DNA of 64,000 nt, taken from assembly GCF_014202315.1 (NCBI RefSeq), contig NZ_JACHGN010000021.1, positions 68,242 to 132,241 of the forward strand, given 5' to 3'. The notes below the pieces were generated by a model, which was not told the DNA's origin, did not search any database, and worked only from the letters and a program-made list of their open reading frames with translations. Made by a program: the position numbers and the translations under genes. The stretch is from Thermocatellispora tengchongensis (GTDB taxonomy: Bacteria; Actinomycetota; Actinomycetes; Streptosporangiales; Streptosporangiaceae). Position 1 is the stretch's first letter. Each line of letters begins with the position of its first letter. Shown piece by piece: positions 56,085 to 64,000 of the stretch.

Positions 56085-57992
56085 TCAGGGGGCCTGGAAG
56101 ACCGGTGTGGCGGCGCCCTGGAGGGTGCGGGCGGACAGGCGCGGCGTGCGGGACGGCTCGGGGCCGCGCCGCGGGCCCCTGACGGCCAGGAAGGCGCCGT
56201 CGCCGTCGTGGCGGCCCACGGTGATGCCGGTCACCTGGCGGCTGCCCGCGGCCAGGTAGTACCAGCGGCGCGAGGGCGCGCGCCACCAGGTGCCCGAGAC
56301 GATGTCGCGGCCCAGCCGGCTGCAGTCCCAGGTGTCGCGCCGCTGCCCGGTCGTGATGGCGCGGGTGCGGCCCCGGGCGGTCACCAGCAGCACGCCGCGG
56401 GTCACGCTGCCGCCGTCGGCGCCGGTGAACCGCAGGCAGATCCACCGCCCCCGCGCCCGCTCCGGCAGCCGCCCGGCCCAGAACTCCCAGGCGGTGGCCG
56501 AGCGCACCTCGCCGGCGGGCCAGCGCACCGGGCACCCGGCCCGCGTCCACGCGCCGAACCCGGCCGGCGCGGCGCTCAGCTCGTACGGCCCCGGGGCGCC
56601 GGCCTCGGCGGGCGGCGGCGGCTCGTACCGGATCGCGGCCATCCCGGCCCCGCCGAGATCGATCATCGTGTACGGGGCGCCGCCCGCCACCGCAGGCGCC
56701 CGCAGCCGGAACACCGGCCCGCGCCCCCCGCACCGCTCGCGCCCGGCGGCCACCACCTCCGCCGGCACCGGGTCGGTCACCCCGTCGCGCACCCCGAGCG
56801 CCCGCCACCGCGGCTCCGCCCCGGCCAGCGGCGCCACGGCGACCTCGGTGACCCACGGCGGCAGCAGGTAGCGCCCCGGCGCGACCTCCAGCGGCCCCGC
56901 CGCGCCCCGCCGGGCGCCCCGCGGCTCGGCGAACACCGCGACGGCGGGCCTGCGGGCAGCGGTCCCATCACCGGTGGCCCCGTCAAGGGCACTGGCGGAG
57001 GGGGTGGGGGCGGCGGACGCCACGGACGGGATCGGTGTCGCGGGCGCGGCCGGCGCGACGGGCTCGGTGTAGCGGGCCACGCGGCCGGGGACGCGCAGGA
57101 GCACCACCCGGCCGCCGCCGACCGTGCCCGCGTACAGGAGCTGGGGCGGGGTGCGGGCGGGGGCGCCCCAGGCGGCGAGGGCGCGGCCGAGGAGGGCGCG
57201 GTCGGCGCGGAGGTCGCCGCGGGGCTCCCAGGACTCGGGGCCGGGGTCGGGGGTGGCGCGCCAGGCGCCGGCGGGGACGAGCGCCACGCCGGGGCCGCCG
57301 GACCCGGGGTGGCCGGCGGGGGCGGCGCCGCGGGCGGGGGTGTGGCCGCCGCCGGAGAGGCCGAGCCAGATCGGGATGGTCGCCGCGAGCACCGCGGCCA
57401 CGGTGACCGCGACCATCACCGGACGCGCCCGGGAGCCGGGCAGGCGGGCGTACACGCGGGCCAGCGTGGGGTCGGCGGACGGGCGGCACAACCGCCCCGC
57501 CGCGCCGTGGCGGGCCTCCAGCCCCGCCACGGCCGCCAGGGCGCGGGCCGGATGCGCCAGCCCCGCCGCCGCCAGCTCCTCCGGGCGCAGCCCTTCGAGC
57601 CGGGTCAGCGCGTACGCCGCGCGCGCCGCGGCCGGGAGCCGGTCCAGCTCGGCGGTGAAGCCGACGTCCTCGCCGCGCACGGTGGCCGGCACGATCTCCA
57701 GCCCGGCCCGCCACCAGGACGTGCGCCACGGGCGCCGCCGCCCGCCGGGGGCGAGGGCGTGCAGCCGGTCGCGGCGCAGGGCGGCGCGCAGCACCCGGCG
57801 CCGGGCGAGCGGGTAGAAGTCGTCACCGGCGCGGGCGGCGCGGGCCAGCGCCCTGGCCGCGAGCCGGTGCGCGGTGACGAGACGGCGCTCGGGATCGTGC
57901 TCGCGTGGCGGGAGCACCAGGTAGGCGAGCCAGACCAGGTCACGGTACGGCCGCGCCAGCGCCCGGTCGTCGCGCACCGAGCGTCTCGCCAC
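56085..57992 (-). CDS. Single-pass membrane protein with sigma-region-4-like N-terminus
   Basis: 635 aa from GTG 57992, preceded by GGGGAGG at 6 nt; a GTG at 58040 lacks one. Residues 1-165 are Arg/Ala-rich and helical. Segment LDRLPAAARAAYALTRLEGL (117-136) followed by RPEELAAAGL is like sigma-70 region 4 (LP...R..F.L....G.S..EIA). A membrane helix lies at about 192-213, then a long extracytoplasmic part with Pro/Ala linkers and two cysteines (CPVRW, WICLRF, WDCSRL). A membrane-tethered sigma-like or anti-sigma-like signalling protein is possible; the domain match is weak. Confidence 0.7.
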   Translation of the reverse strand: MARRSVRDDRALARPYRDLVWLAYLVLPPREHDPERRLVTAHRLAARALARAARAGDDFYPLARRRVLRAALRRDRLHALAPGGRRRPWRTSWWRAGLEIVPATVRGEDVGFTAELDRLPAAARAAYALTRLEGLRPEELAAAGLAHPARALAAVAGLEARHGAAGRLCRPSADPTLARVYARLPGSRARPVMVAVTVAAVLAATIPIWLGLSGGGHTPARGAAPAGHPGSGGPGVALVPAGAWRATPDPGPESWEPRGDLRADRALLGRALAAWGAPARTPPQLLYAGTVGGGRVVLLRVPGRVARYTEPVAPAAPATPIPSVASAAPTPSASALDGATGDGTAARRPAVAVFAEPRGARRGAAGPLEVAPGRYLLPPWVTEVAVAPLAGAEPRWRALGVRDGVTDPVPAEVVAAGRERCGGRGPVFRLRAPAVAGGAPYTMIDLGGAGMAAIRYEPPPPAEAGAPGPYELSAAPAGFGAWTRAGCPVRWPAGEVRSATAWEFWAGRLPERARGRWICLRFTGADGGSVTRGVLLVTARGRTRAITTGQRRDTWDCSRLGRDIVSGTWWRAPSRRWYYLAAGSRQVTGITVGRHDGDGAFLAVRGPRRGPEPSRTPRLSARTLQGAATPVFQAP

Positions 57993-58097
57993 CTTCGACC
58001 TCCCCACGATCGGTAGCCGGGCGACCACCTGATGTGACACCAGATGGTAGGCGGCGCCCCGGCGGCGCGTCCCGGATAACCGGAAAATCCCTCGGGG

Positions 58098-60551
58098 CTA
58101 CAGGGTCCGGACGCGGGCCGAGGTGGGGTCGAACAGGGGCTCGGGCGTCACCGTGCCGGTGGCCCTGGCGCCGAACAGGTCGATGGTGATCTTGGTGCCG
58201 GGGTCGGCGTGCTCGGCCGGGAGATAGGCGTAGGCGATGGAGGCGTCCACGGTGTAGCCGTAGCCGCCGGAGGTCACCCGGCCCACCACCGTGTCGCCCA
58301 CGCGGACGGGCTCGTTGCCGAGCGCCACCGCGCGGGGGTCGTCCAGGACGAGGCAGCGCAGGTGGCGGCGGGCGGGGGCCTCGCGGGCGCGCAGCAGGGC
58401 GTCGCGGCCGAGGAAGCCGCCCGGCTTGTCGGGTTTGACGCAGAAGCCCAGCCCCGCCTCGTACGGCGTGACCTCCGGGCCGATGTCGGCGGCCCAGACG
58501 CGGTAGCCCTTCTCCAGCCGCATGCTGTCGATCGCCCGGTAGCCGCCCGCGACCATGTCCTCGATCTCACCGGCCTCCCACAGGGTGCGCCAGAGCGCGG
58601 CGCCGTACTCGCTGGAGCAGTAGAACTCCCAGCCCGCCTCGCCGACGAACGTCACCCGCAGCGCCATCACCGGCACGTCGCCGAGCGTGATCTCGCGCAT
58701 GGACATGAACGGGAAGTCCATCGGGTCGGGCGTCAGTTCGGCGACGATCGCCCGCGCCGACGGCCCCCACAGGCCGAAGCAGGCGTACTGGCCGGTGACG
58801 TCGGCCACCCGCACGGCCGCGCCGCGCTCGGCCGCGCGCGAGCGCAGCCAGCCGAGGTCGTGGGTGCCGAACGCGGTGCCGGTGACGATCAGGAAGTCGT
58901 CCTCGCCGCGCCGGGTCACGGTGAAGTCGCACTCGATGCCGCCGCGCGCGTTGAGCGCCTGCGTGTACGTCACCGCCCCCACGCCGCGCGCCACCTCGTT
59001 GTCGCACACCCACTCCAGGAACGCGGCCGCGTCGGGCCCGGTCACCTCGATCTTGGCGAACGACGACTCGTCGAACAGCCCGGCCCCGGCCCGGGTGGCC
59101 AGGTGCTCCGCCCCGATCGCGGTGGACCAGTGCCGCCCGGCCCACCCGCGCGGGCGCAGCCGCTCCAGCGCCGGATCGGCGTTGCTCTCGTAGTAGTTGA
59201 CCCGCTCCCAGCCCGACTTCTCGCCGAACACCGCGCCGTGCTCGCGGTGCCAGGCGTACGCCGGCGAGGTGCGCAGCGGGCGCCCGGCGGAGCGCTCGTG
59301 GCCGGGGTAGCGGATGTCGTAGTAGGTCTCGTAGTTCTCCACCGTGCGCTTGAGCGTGTACGACGGCGAGCGGTACTGCCGCCCGAACCTGCGCACGTCC
59401 ATGTGCCACACGTCGTACCCGGGGTCGCCGTCGGCGATCCAGCGGGCCATCACCATGCCCACGCCGCCCGCGCCCGCGATGCCGTGGGCGCAGAACCCGG
59501 CCGCGACGAAGAACCCGCCGACCTCGCTCTCGCCCAGGCAGAACTCGTTGTCGGGGGTGAACGCCTCGGGGCCGTTGATCAGCTTGCGGATGCCGATGTC
59601 GGCCATGGCGGGCACCCTGATCCGGGAGTTGGCCGCGATCTCCTCGAACCGCTCCCAGTCCTCGGCCAGCAGCTTGCCGTTGAAGTCGGCCGGGACGCGG
59701 TCGAAGGAGCGCGGGGTGGCGGTCCAGGGCGCGGAGCGGCGCTCGTACCCGCCCATGACCAGGCCCTGGACCTCCTGCCGGTAGTAGACGAGCAGGTCGG
59801 GGTCGCGCAGGTTGGGCACGGCGCCGAGGCCGCCGGGGAAGGGCTCGGTGACGATGTACTGGTGCGACATGGGCACGATCGGCACCCGCACGCCGACCAT
59901 GCGGGCGATCTCGGCGGCGTACATGCCGCCGCAGTCGACCACGATCTCGCACTCGATGTCGCCCTGGTTGGTGCGGACCCGGCGCACCCGGCCCCGCTCG
60001 GTGTCGATGCCGAGCACCCGGGTGCGGGTGTGGATGCTCGCGCCGCCCTTCCTGGCGTGCGCGGCCAGCGAGTTGCACAGCGCCGCCGGGTCCACCTGGC
60101 CGTCGGAGGCGAGGTACGCGGCGCCGACGACGCCGGTGGGGTCCATGGGCGGGAACAGCTCCGCGGCCTCGGCGGCGGAGATCTCCTGGAGCGGCAGCCC
60201 GAACGTGCGCGCCCAGCCGATCTGACGCCGGATCTCCTCCATCCGCTCCGGCGTGGACGCCAGCCGGATGCCGCCGCACTCCACCCACCCCGGTGGGTGC
60301 TCGCTCGCCTCCAGCCGGCGGTACAGCTCCACCGAGTACTGGTTCATCCGGGTCAGGGTGGGGTCGGCGCGGAGCTGGCCGACCAGGCCCGCGGAGTGGA
60401 AGGTCGATCCGCTGGTCAGCTCGTCGCGCTCCAGCACGACCACGTCGCGCTCGCCCAGCTCGGTGAGGTGGAAGGCGACGCTCGCCCCGCCCACGCCGCC
60501 ACCGATGATCACGATTCTGGCCGAGGCCGGCAACGCCCTGGCAGTGGCCAC
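58098..60551 (-). CDS. FAD-dependent dimethylglycine/sarcosine dehydrogenase-like protein with GcvT domain
   Basis: 817 aa from GTG 60551 (GGGAG at 7 nt). N-terminal FAD-binding DAO domain (GGGVGGASVAFHL at 17-29, LERDELTSGSTFHSAGLVGQ with the His that in this family links FAD, GIAGAGGVGMVMA near 385). C-terminal GcvT-like tetrahydrofolate domain (from about 450: GIECDFTVTRRGEDDFLIVT, YRAIDSMRLEKGYR). It oxidises N-methylated glycine-type substrates and passes the one-carbon unit to folate. No solA/soxBDG subunits are nearby. The substrate could also be another N-methyl amino acid. Confidence 0.9.
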   Translation of the reverse strand: MATARALPASARIVIIGGGVGGASVAFHLTELGERDVVVLERDELTSGSTFHSAGLVGQLRADPTLTRMNQYSVELYRRLEASEHPPGWVECGGIRLASTPERMEEIRRQIGWARTFGLPLQEISAAEAAELFPPMDPTGVVGAAYLASDGQVDPAALCNSLAAHARKGGASIHTRTRVLGIDTERGRVRRVRTNQGDIECEIVVDCGGMYAAEIARMVGVRVPIVPMSHQYIVTEPFPGGLGAVPNLRDPDLLVYYRQEVQGLVMGGYERRSAPWTATPRSFDRVPADFNGKLLAEDWERFEEIAANSRIRVPAMADIGIRKLINGPEAFTPDNEFCLGESEVGGFFVAAGFCAHGIAGAGGVGMVMARWIADGDPGYDVWHMDVRRFGRQYRSPSYTLKRTVENYETYYDIRYPGHERSAGRPLRTSPAYAWHREHGAVFGEKSGWERVNYYESNADPALERLRPRGWAGRHWSTAIGAEHLATRAGAGLFDESSFAKIEVTGPDAAAFLEWVCDNEVARGVGAVTYTQALNARGGIECDFTVTRRGEDDFLIVTGTAFGTHDLGWLRSRAAERGAAVRVADVTGQYACFGLWGPSARAIVAELTPDPMDFPFMSMREITLGDVPVMALRVTFVGEAGWEFYCSSEYGAALWRTLWEAGEIEDMVAGGYRAIDSMRLEKGYRVWAADIGPEVTPYEAGLGFCVKPDKPGGFLGRDALLRAREAPARRHLRCLVLDDPRAVALGNEPVRVGDTVVGRVTSGGYGYTVDASIAYAYLPAEHADPGTKITIDLFGARATGTVTPEPLFDPTSARVRTL

Positions 60552-60668
60552 CCGCTCGCTCCCGTCGGATCAGGTCCGGCACGCGTTGGGGTCCGGCACG
60601 GATCCGGCCCGGCATAGACGCTAGGCGAGCCGGGCCGGAATGTCACGACACCTGACACGTGAGGACGA

Positions 60669-62639
60669 TCACGAACGCGGGTCGGCGGCGATCACCTTGT
60701 GCAGCCGGATGGTGTCGGCCTCGGTCCAGCCGTCGGGCGGCGCCACCGCGGCCCAGCCGTCCACGACGTTGGCGCCGTACTGGTGGCCGTGGCCGGGCGG
60801 CACGTTGTTGGCGAACATCAGGTCCACCACCACCTGCCAGAACGTGACCACCGGGTACCAGCGCATGGCGGGCGCCACGTCGGGGCCGCGCGGCTGGACG
60901 TCCAGCCAGGCGGGTTTGTCCCACAGCAGGTCGGGGGTCCACCAGACCACCGGGTCGGAGGCGTTCTGCAGGTAGACGACGTGCGGCTGGGGCGGCCCCG
61001 CCAGGTCGGCGGGGAACTGGCCGAACCTGACCTCGCGCCCGCCCTGGTAGACCGGCCGCCACATCGGCGTGCCGGGCTCGCGGCCGGCGATGAGCGAACG
61101 CCAGATGGGGTTGGCGTTCGGCGGGCCGACCAGCAGCGCGCCGTCGGTGCCCTCGACCAGCGAGCGCAGGTCGCGGAAGTGCTCCTCGAAGCCGTAGGAG
61201 CCCAGGCTCTCGCCGAAGACCAGCAGCTTGGGCCGCTCGTCCGGCGCCATGGCCTCCCACCTGGCCCGCACCTCGCGCACCAGCGCCCCGGCGGCCTGCG
61301 CGGCCTTCTCGCGGTCCACCACGAACGACAGCCAGCTCGGCAGGTAGGAGTACTGCATGGCGACGAGCGCGGTGTCGCCGGCGTACATGTACTCCACCGC
61401 GTCGGCGGCCTTGGCGTCCACCCAGCCGGTGCCGGTGGTGTTCATCAGCACCAGCACCTCGCGGCGGAACGCCCCCGTACGCTCCAGCTCGTGCACCGCC
61501 AGCCGGGCCTGCTTGTCGAACGTCGGCGCCGACTCCAGGCCGACGTACACCCGGATCGGCTGGGTGGCCCTGCGCCCGGCGAACGCGCTCAGCTCCTGCA
61601 CCGTGGTGGCCCGGCCGGTGAACTCGCGCCCCTCGCGCCCCAGCGTGTCCCACGGGATCAGCGAGCCCGGCCCGCCCGACAGCGCGCCCGAGCGGGGCGG
61701 GACGGTGCCGGGGTCGGTGGTGCCGTTGGCCAGTGAGGAGGTGTTGTTCATCACCTCGACGAAGTTGGCGAACAGCACGTCGTCGGCGAAGACCCCGACC
61801 AGGAACACCGCCATCGACAGCCCCACGACCTGGGCGACCAGCTTGGGGATGAACCGGCCGAGCAGGCTGATCAGCTTGCGGGTGCCGAGCCTTATCGAGC
61901 GCGCGATGGCGAGCAGCCCGGCGAAGGTCAGCGCGGCCAGCACCGCGATGACGGGCGGGAACCAGGAGATGCCGGTGTCCATCGCCATGGTCCGGCGCAC
62001 CTCGCGCTGCCACTCGGCGCTGTAGAAGAGCATCAGCACGCTCAGCACGGCGGCCGCGGCGATCAGCAGCCGCCACGCGAGCGCGCGCGCCCGCGGGCTC
62101 GGCGTCAGCCCCAGCGCCCGCCGCTGCACCGCGGTGATCCCGCTGCCGAGCCCGTACCCGAGCACGGCCGCGATCCCCGAGACCGCCCCCTGCAGCACCC
62201 ACGACCGCGGCAGCAGCGACGGCGACAGCGACGCGCAGAAGAACCCGAGCCCGACCAGGCTCCCGCCCAGGCCGAGCGGGCGCCGCACGACCCGGGCCTC
62301 GACCCGGACCGCCCGAGTCCGGCTCCGCGTGATCGCCCGGCCCCGGCCCTCGCCGCTCTCGCCGCTCTCGCCGGCCTCGCCGCCCTCTTCCTCGACGCCG
62401 CCTTCCTCGGCCTCGCCGTCGGTGCCGCCCTCCTCGGCCGTACCCTTCTCGGTCGCGGCGCCCTCGGCCGCATTCTCCTCGGCCGCATTCTCCTCGGCCG
62501 CGTCGTCAGGGCCGGGGCGCTCCTCGTCGCCGCGGCGCTCGGCTCCCGCGCTCCTCAGCCCGGACGCGACCCAGGCCCACGCGGCCGCCGCCGCGGCTGC
62601 CGCCGCCATCGTCCTCGGTGAGGACCGACCCGCACCCAA
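60669..62639 (-). CDS. Membrane alpha/beta hydrolase (Abhydrolase_9 type)
   Basis: 656 aa from TTG 62639 (GGGAGGGTGAGG upstream); ATG 62609 is an alternative. N-terminus is Ala-rich and then acidic (EENAAEENAAEG-like repeats, about 45-95). About five membrane helices follow (125-300), then a catalytic domain with LLVFGESLGSYGFEEHF (Ser nucleophile), an NASDPVVWWTPDLLWDKP block (Asp) and PPGHGHQY (His). This matches the actinobacterial family with an N-terminal membrane domain. Function unknown; possibly lipid or cell-envelope ester hydrolysis. Confidence 0.87.
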   Translation of the reverse strand: MGAGRSSPRTMAAAAAAAAAWAWVASGLRSAGAERRGDEERPGPDDAAEENAAEENAAEGAATEKGTAEEGGTDGEAEEGGVEEEGGEAGESGESGEGRGRAITRSRTRAVRVEARVVRRPLGLGGSLVGLGFFCASLSPSLLPRSWVLQGAVSGIAAVLGYGLGSGITAVQRRALGLTPSPRARALAWRLLIAAAAVLSVLMLFYSAEWQREVRRTMAMDTGISWFPPVIAVLAALTFAGLLAIARSIRLGTRKLISLLGRFIPKLVAQVVGLSMAVFLVGVFADDVLFANFVEVMNNTSSLANGTTDPGTVPPRSGALSGGPGSLIPWDTLGREGREFTGRATTVQELSAFAGRRATQPIRVYVGLESAPTFDKQARLAVHELERTGAFRREVLVLMNTTGTGWVDAKAADAVEYMYAGDTALVAMQYSYLPSWLSFVVDREKAAQAAGALVREVRARWEAMAPDERPKLLVFGESLGSYGFEEHFRDLRSLVEGTDGALLVGPPNANPIWRSLIAGREPGTPMWRPVYQGGREVRFGQFPADLAGPPQPHVVYLQNASDPVVWWTPDLLWDKPAWLDVQPRGPDVAPAMRWYPVVTFWQVVVDLMFANNVPPGHGHQYGANVVDGWAAVAPPDGWTEADTIRLHKVIAADPRS

Positions 62640-62673
62640 GCCGCCTCACCCTCCCCGATCAGGGACACGGCTG

Positions 62674-63342
62674 TCACCCTTCCTGCCCGACCCTAACCCT
62701 TGGGGGGATCACGCGTGCGGGCCGGCCGGGGTGGAGCGCGGCCCAGGCGCCCAGGGCGAGCACCGTGGCGACCTCGGTCACGGCCAGGCCCCGCTCGACC
62801 AGGCCGAGGGGCATGACCCGCCACCACGCCAGGCCGTTGAGCCCGGCGTGGACGATCACGGCGGTGATGCCGGCGACCCAGAGCAGGGAGGCCAGGCCGA
62901 GCAGGGCGGCCACGCGGGCGGCGGGGCGGCGCCACCAGGGCCGGGTGAGGAGCAGTGCGGCCACCGGCAGGCTGGCGAACGCGACCACGCTGGCGATCCG
63001 GTGGATGGTGCCGCTCATGCTCGGGCCGACCGTCCAGTCGTGCTTGGGGAACCAGGCGACCGTGACGAGGGCGGCGCACCACAGGAGCAGCGCGAGCATG
63101 CCGAGGGAGAGGGCGGCGGCCAGGCGCCGGCGTACCAGGGAGACGCCGATGGCCAGCGAGCCGGCCGCCAGCGCCACGACCGCGAGGGCGAAGATCCAGC
63201 CGCCGGGGCCCAGCCCGTGCTGGCTGATCGTGCGCCGTGCGAGGTCGAACTCACCGGTCGTCATGGCGTACGCGTCGAGCGCCAGGATGACCGCGCTCCC
63301 CGCCCCGACCGCCCACAGCCCCGCGCGAGCGCCTGCCTGCAC
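62674..63342 (-). CDS. DUF998-family membrane protein
   Basis: 222 aa from GTG 63342. Six hydrophobic segments, with TISQHGLGPGGWIFALAV (family motif near 40), FPKHDWTVGPSMSGTIHRIA in the middle and a C-terminal Arg-rich tail. DUF998 proteins are integral membrane proteins of unknown function. Start and end are clean. Confidence 0.87.
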   Translation of the reverse strand: MQAGARAGLWAVGAGSAVILALDAYAMTTGEFDLARRTISQHGLGPGGWIFALAVVALAAGSLAIGVSLVRRRLAAALSLGMLALLLWCAALVTVAWFPKHDWTVGPSMSGTIHRIASVVAFASLPVAALLLTRPWWRRPAARVAALLGLASLLWVAGITAVIVHAGLNGLAWWRVMPLGLVERGLAVTEVATVLALGAWAALHPGRPARVIPPRVRVGQEG

Positions 63343-63426
63343 CTTCCGGCCCCCTTCCCGGCTCGTCCGTCTCCCTCAGGATGCCGCTCGGGGGATAAAA
63401 GCCGCATTCAGCCGGGGGTCATGACG

Positions 63427-64000
63427 TCACCTCACGTAGATGTTCGGCCGGGGCGGGGTGGACATGCCGTCGCCGATGAAGAAGCTCGGGTGCGGCGGCT
63501 GGTTGTAGGCGGTGTTCTGCCAGGCCAGGGCGGTGCGGTACTGGGCGTCGTGCAGCAGCGTGACGATCCTGCGGTCGGTGGGCGTGGTGGTGGCGTGGAT
63601 GCGCAGGGCGGTGTCGTCGGCGGTGGGCCAGATCACCTCTTCGCGCCAGTCGCCGAGCAGGTCGCCGGAGAGGGACGGGGTGGACTTGGTGCCGTTGTTG
63701 GAGTGGACGCCCGACGCGGTGAGCAGGCGGGTGTCGCCGCCGGCGCCGTACTTGTCGATCCTGGTCGCGTCCACCAGCTCGCGCAGCGGGTCGCCGTCCC
63801 ACCAGGCCAGGAAGTTCGCCGAGGAGGGCTGGCGGCCCGCGGCGGCGCCGGTGCCGGTGTAGGTGCCGGACATGTTGGTGCCCGAGCCCCAGAACTCGGC
63901 CCCCGCGGTGGCGGCGGAGATGTCGGCGGCCACGCCGCGGCCGGGGCCCTCGGCGCCGCCGTTGTTCGGGCGCCTCCAGATGATCTGCCCGGTACGCGCG
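63427..64000 (-). CDS. Rhamnogalacturonan lyase (PL11), C-terminal part
   Basis: The frame is open to the right edge; 190 residues plus stop are visible. FLAWWDGDPLRELVDATRID, the SGDLLGDWREEVIWPTADDT block and WQNTAYNQPPHPSFFIGDGM match family 11 rhamnogalacturonan lyases (YesW/YesX). These cleave the pectin backbone by beta-elimination and are secreted. The catalytic part and signal peptide lie outside the window. It suggests plant-material degradation. Confidence 0.9.
   Translation of the reverse strand, partial: ARTGQIIWRRPNNGGAEGPGRGVAADISAATAGAEFWGSGTNMSGTYTGTGAAAGRQPSSANFLAWWDGDPLRELVDATRIDKYGAGGDTRLLTASGVHSNNGTKSTPSLSGDLLGDWREEVIWPTADDTALRIHATTTPTDRRIVTLLHDAQYRTALAWQNTAYNQPPHPSFFIGDGMSTPPRPNIYVR

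Overview
The window is chromosomal DNA of a high-GC actinobacterium. The evidence is near-universal G/C at third codon positions, frequent GTG starts, GTGA/ATGA-coupled gene junctions, a Rho with a long Arg/Asp-rich insertion, and accessory families typical of mycelial actinomycetes (XRE-DUF5753/DUF397 modules, PF04672-type methyltransferase, TreX-TreY-TreZ). A member of the Streptosporangiales is my best guess, from gene content only; the sequence does not settle the genus.

Layout. 1-8.9 kb, minus strand: a repeat-rich protein cut by the left edge, then tsaC, prmC, prfA, rpmE, rho, thrB and thrC. 9.1-16.3 kb: an island of surface-polymer type genes (three family-2-like glycosyltransferases, an APH-like kinase, a permuted-papain-like protein, a 59-aa membrane peptide) that separates thrC from hom and lysA (16.4-19.1 kb). 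Minus-strand transcription continues upstream through a zinc peptidase, the ArgS-derived nrtL and a coiled-coil glycosyltransferase, which diverges from an asparagine-synthetase-like gene (to 24.4 kb). 24.7-26.8 kb: an IS200/IS605 end relic, then treS. 26.8-30.4 kb: a PadR-regulated MacB-type ABC exporter. 30.5-35.8 kb: a sugar importer operon with two lipoproteins and two permeases but no ATPase. 36.5-44 kb: ung, small proteins, a thiamine-binding protein, a methyltransferase, a MarR-hydrolase pair with two clear operators, a noncoding repeat region and a secreted choice-of-anchor protein. 44-50.1 kb: treZ-treY-treX. 50.3-54.3 kb: hydrolase, zinc-ribbon protein and an XRE-DUF5753/DUF397 module. 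54.4-64 kb, minus strand: membrane-anchored trypsin-like protease, a membrane protein with a sigma-region-4-like N-terminus, a dimethylglycine/sarcosine-type dehydrogenase, a membrane alpha/beta hydrolase, a DUF998 protein and the C-terminus of a rhamnogalacturonan lyase.

How it works together. The lysA-hom and thrC-thrB blocks form the aspartate-family route to lysine, threonine and methionine precursors. rho, rpmE, prfA, prmC and tsaC serve transcription termination and translation. TreS plus TreX/Y/Z give two routes to trehalose. The importer, whose first lipoprotein resembles LpqY, plausibly brings in trehalose or another alpha-glucoside.

The most unusual structures are: three tandem, mutually coupled micro-ORFs leading into a glycosyltransferase (16090-16285); a permease with a Gram-positive surface-protein B-like domain inserted in an outer loop (33228-34913); a large foldback repeat with a further copy 30 kb away (40547-40762 and 10867-10928) next to a 12-unit 36-bp array; a divergent leaderless gene pair sharing one overlapping -10 box (12801-12817); and a solitary tnpB 3' end upstream of treS. 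All homology statements rest on recognition by eye; no database search was run.
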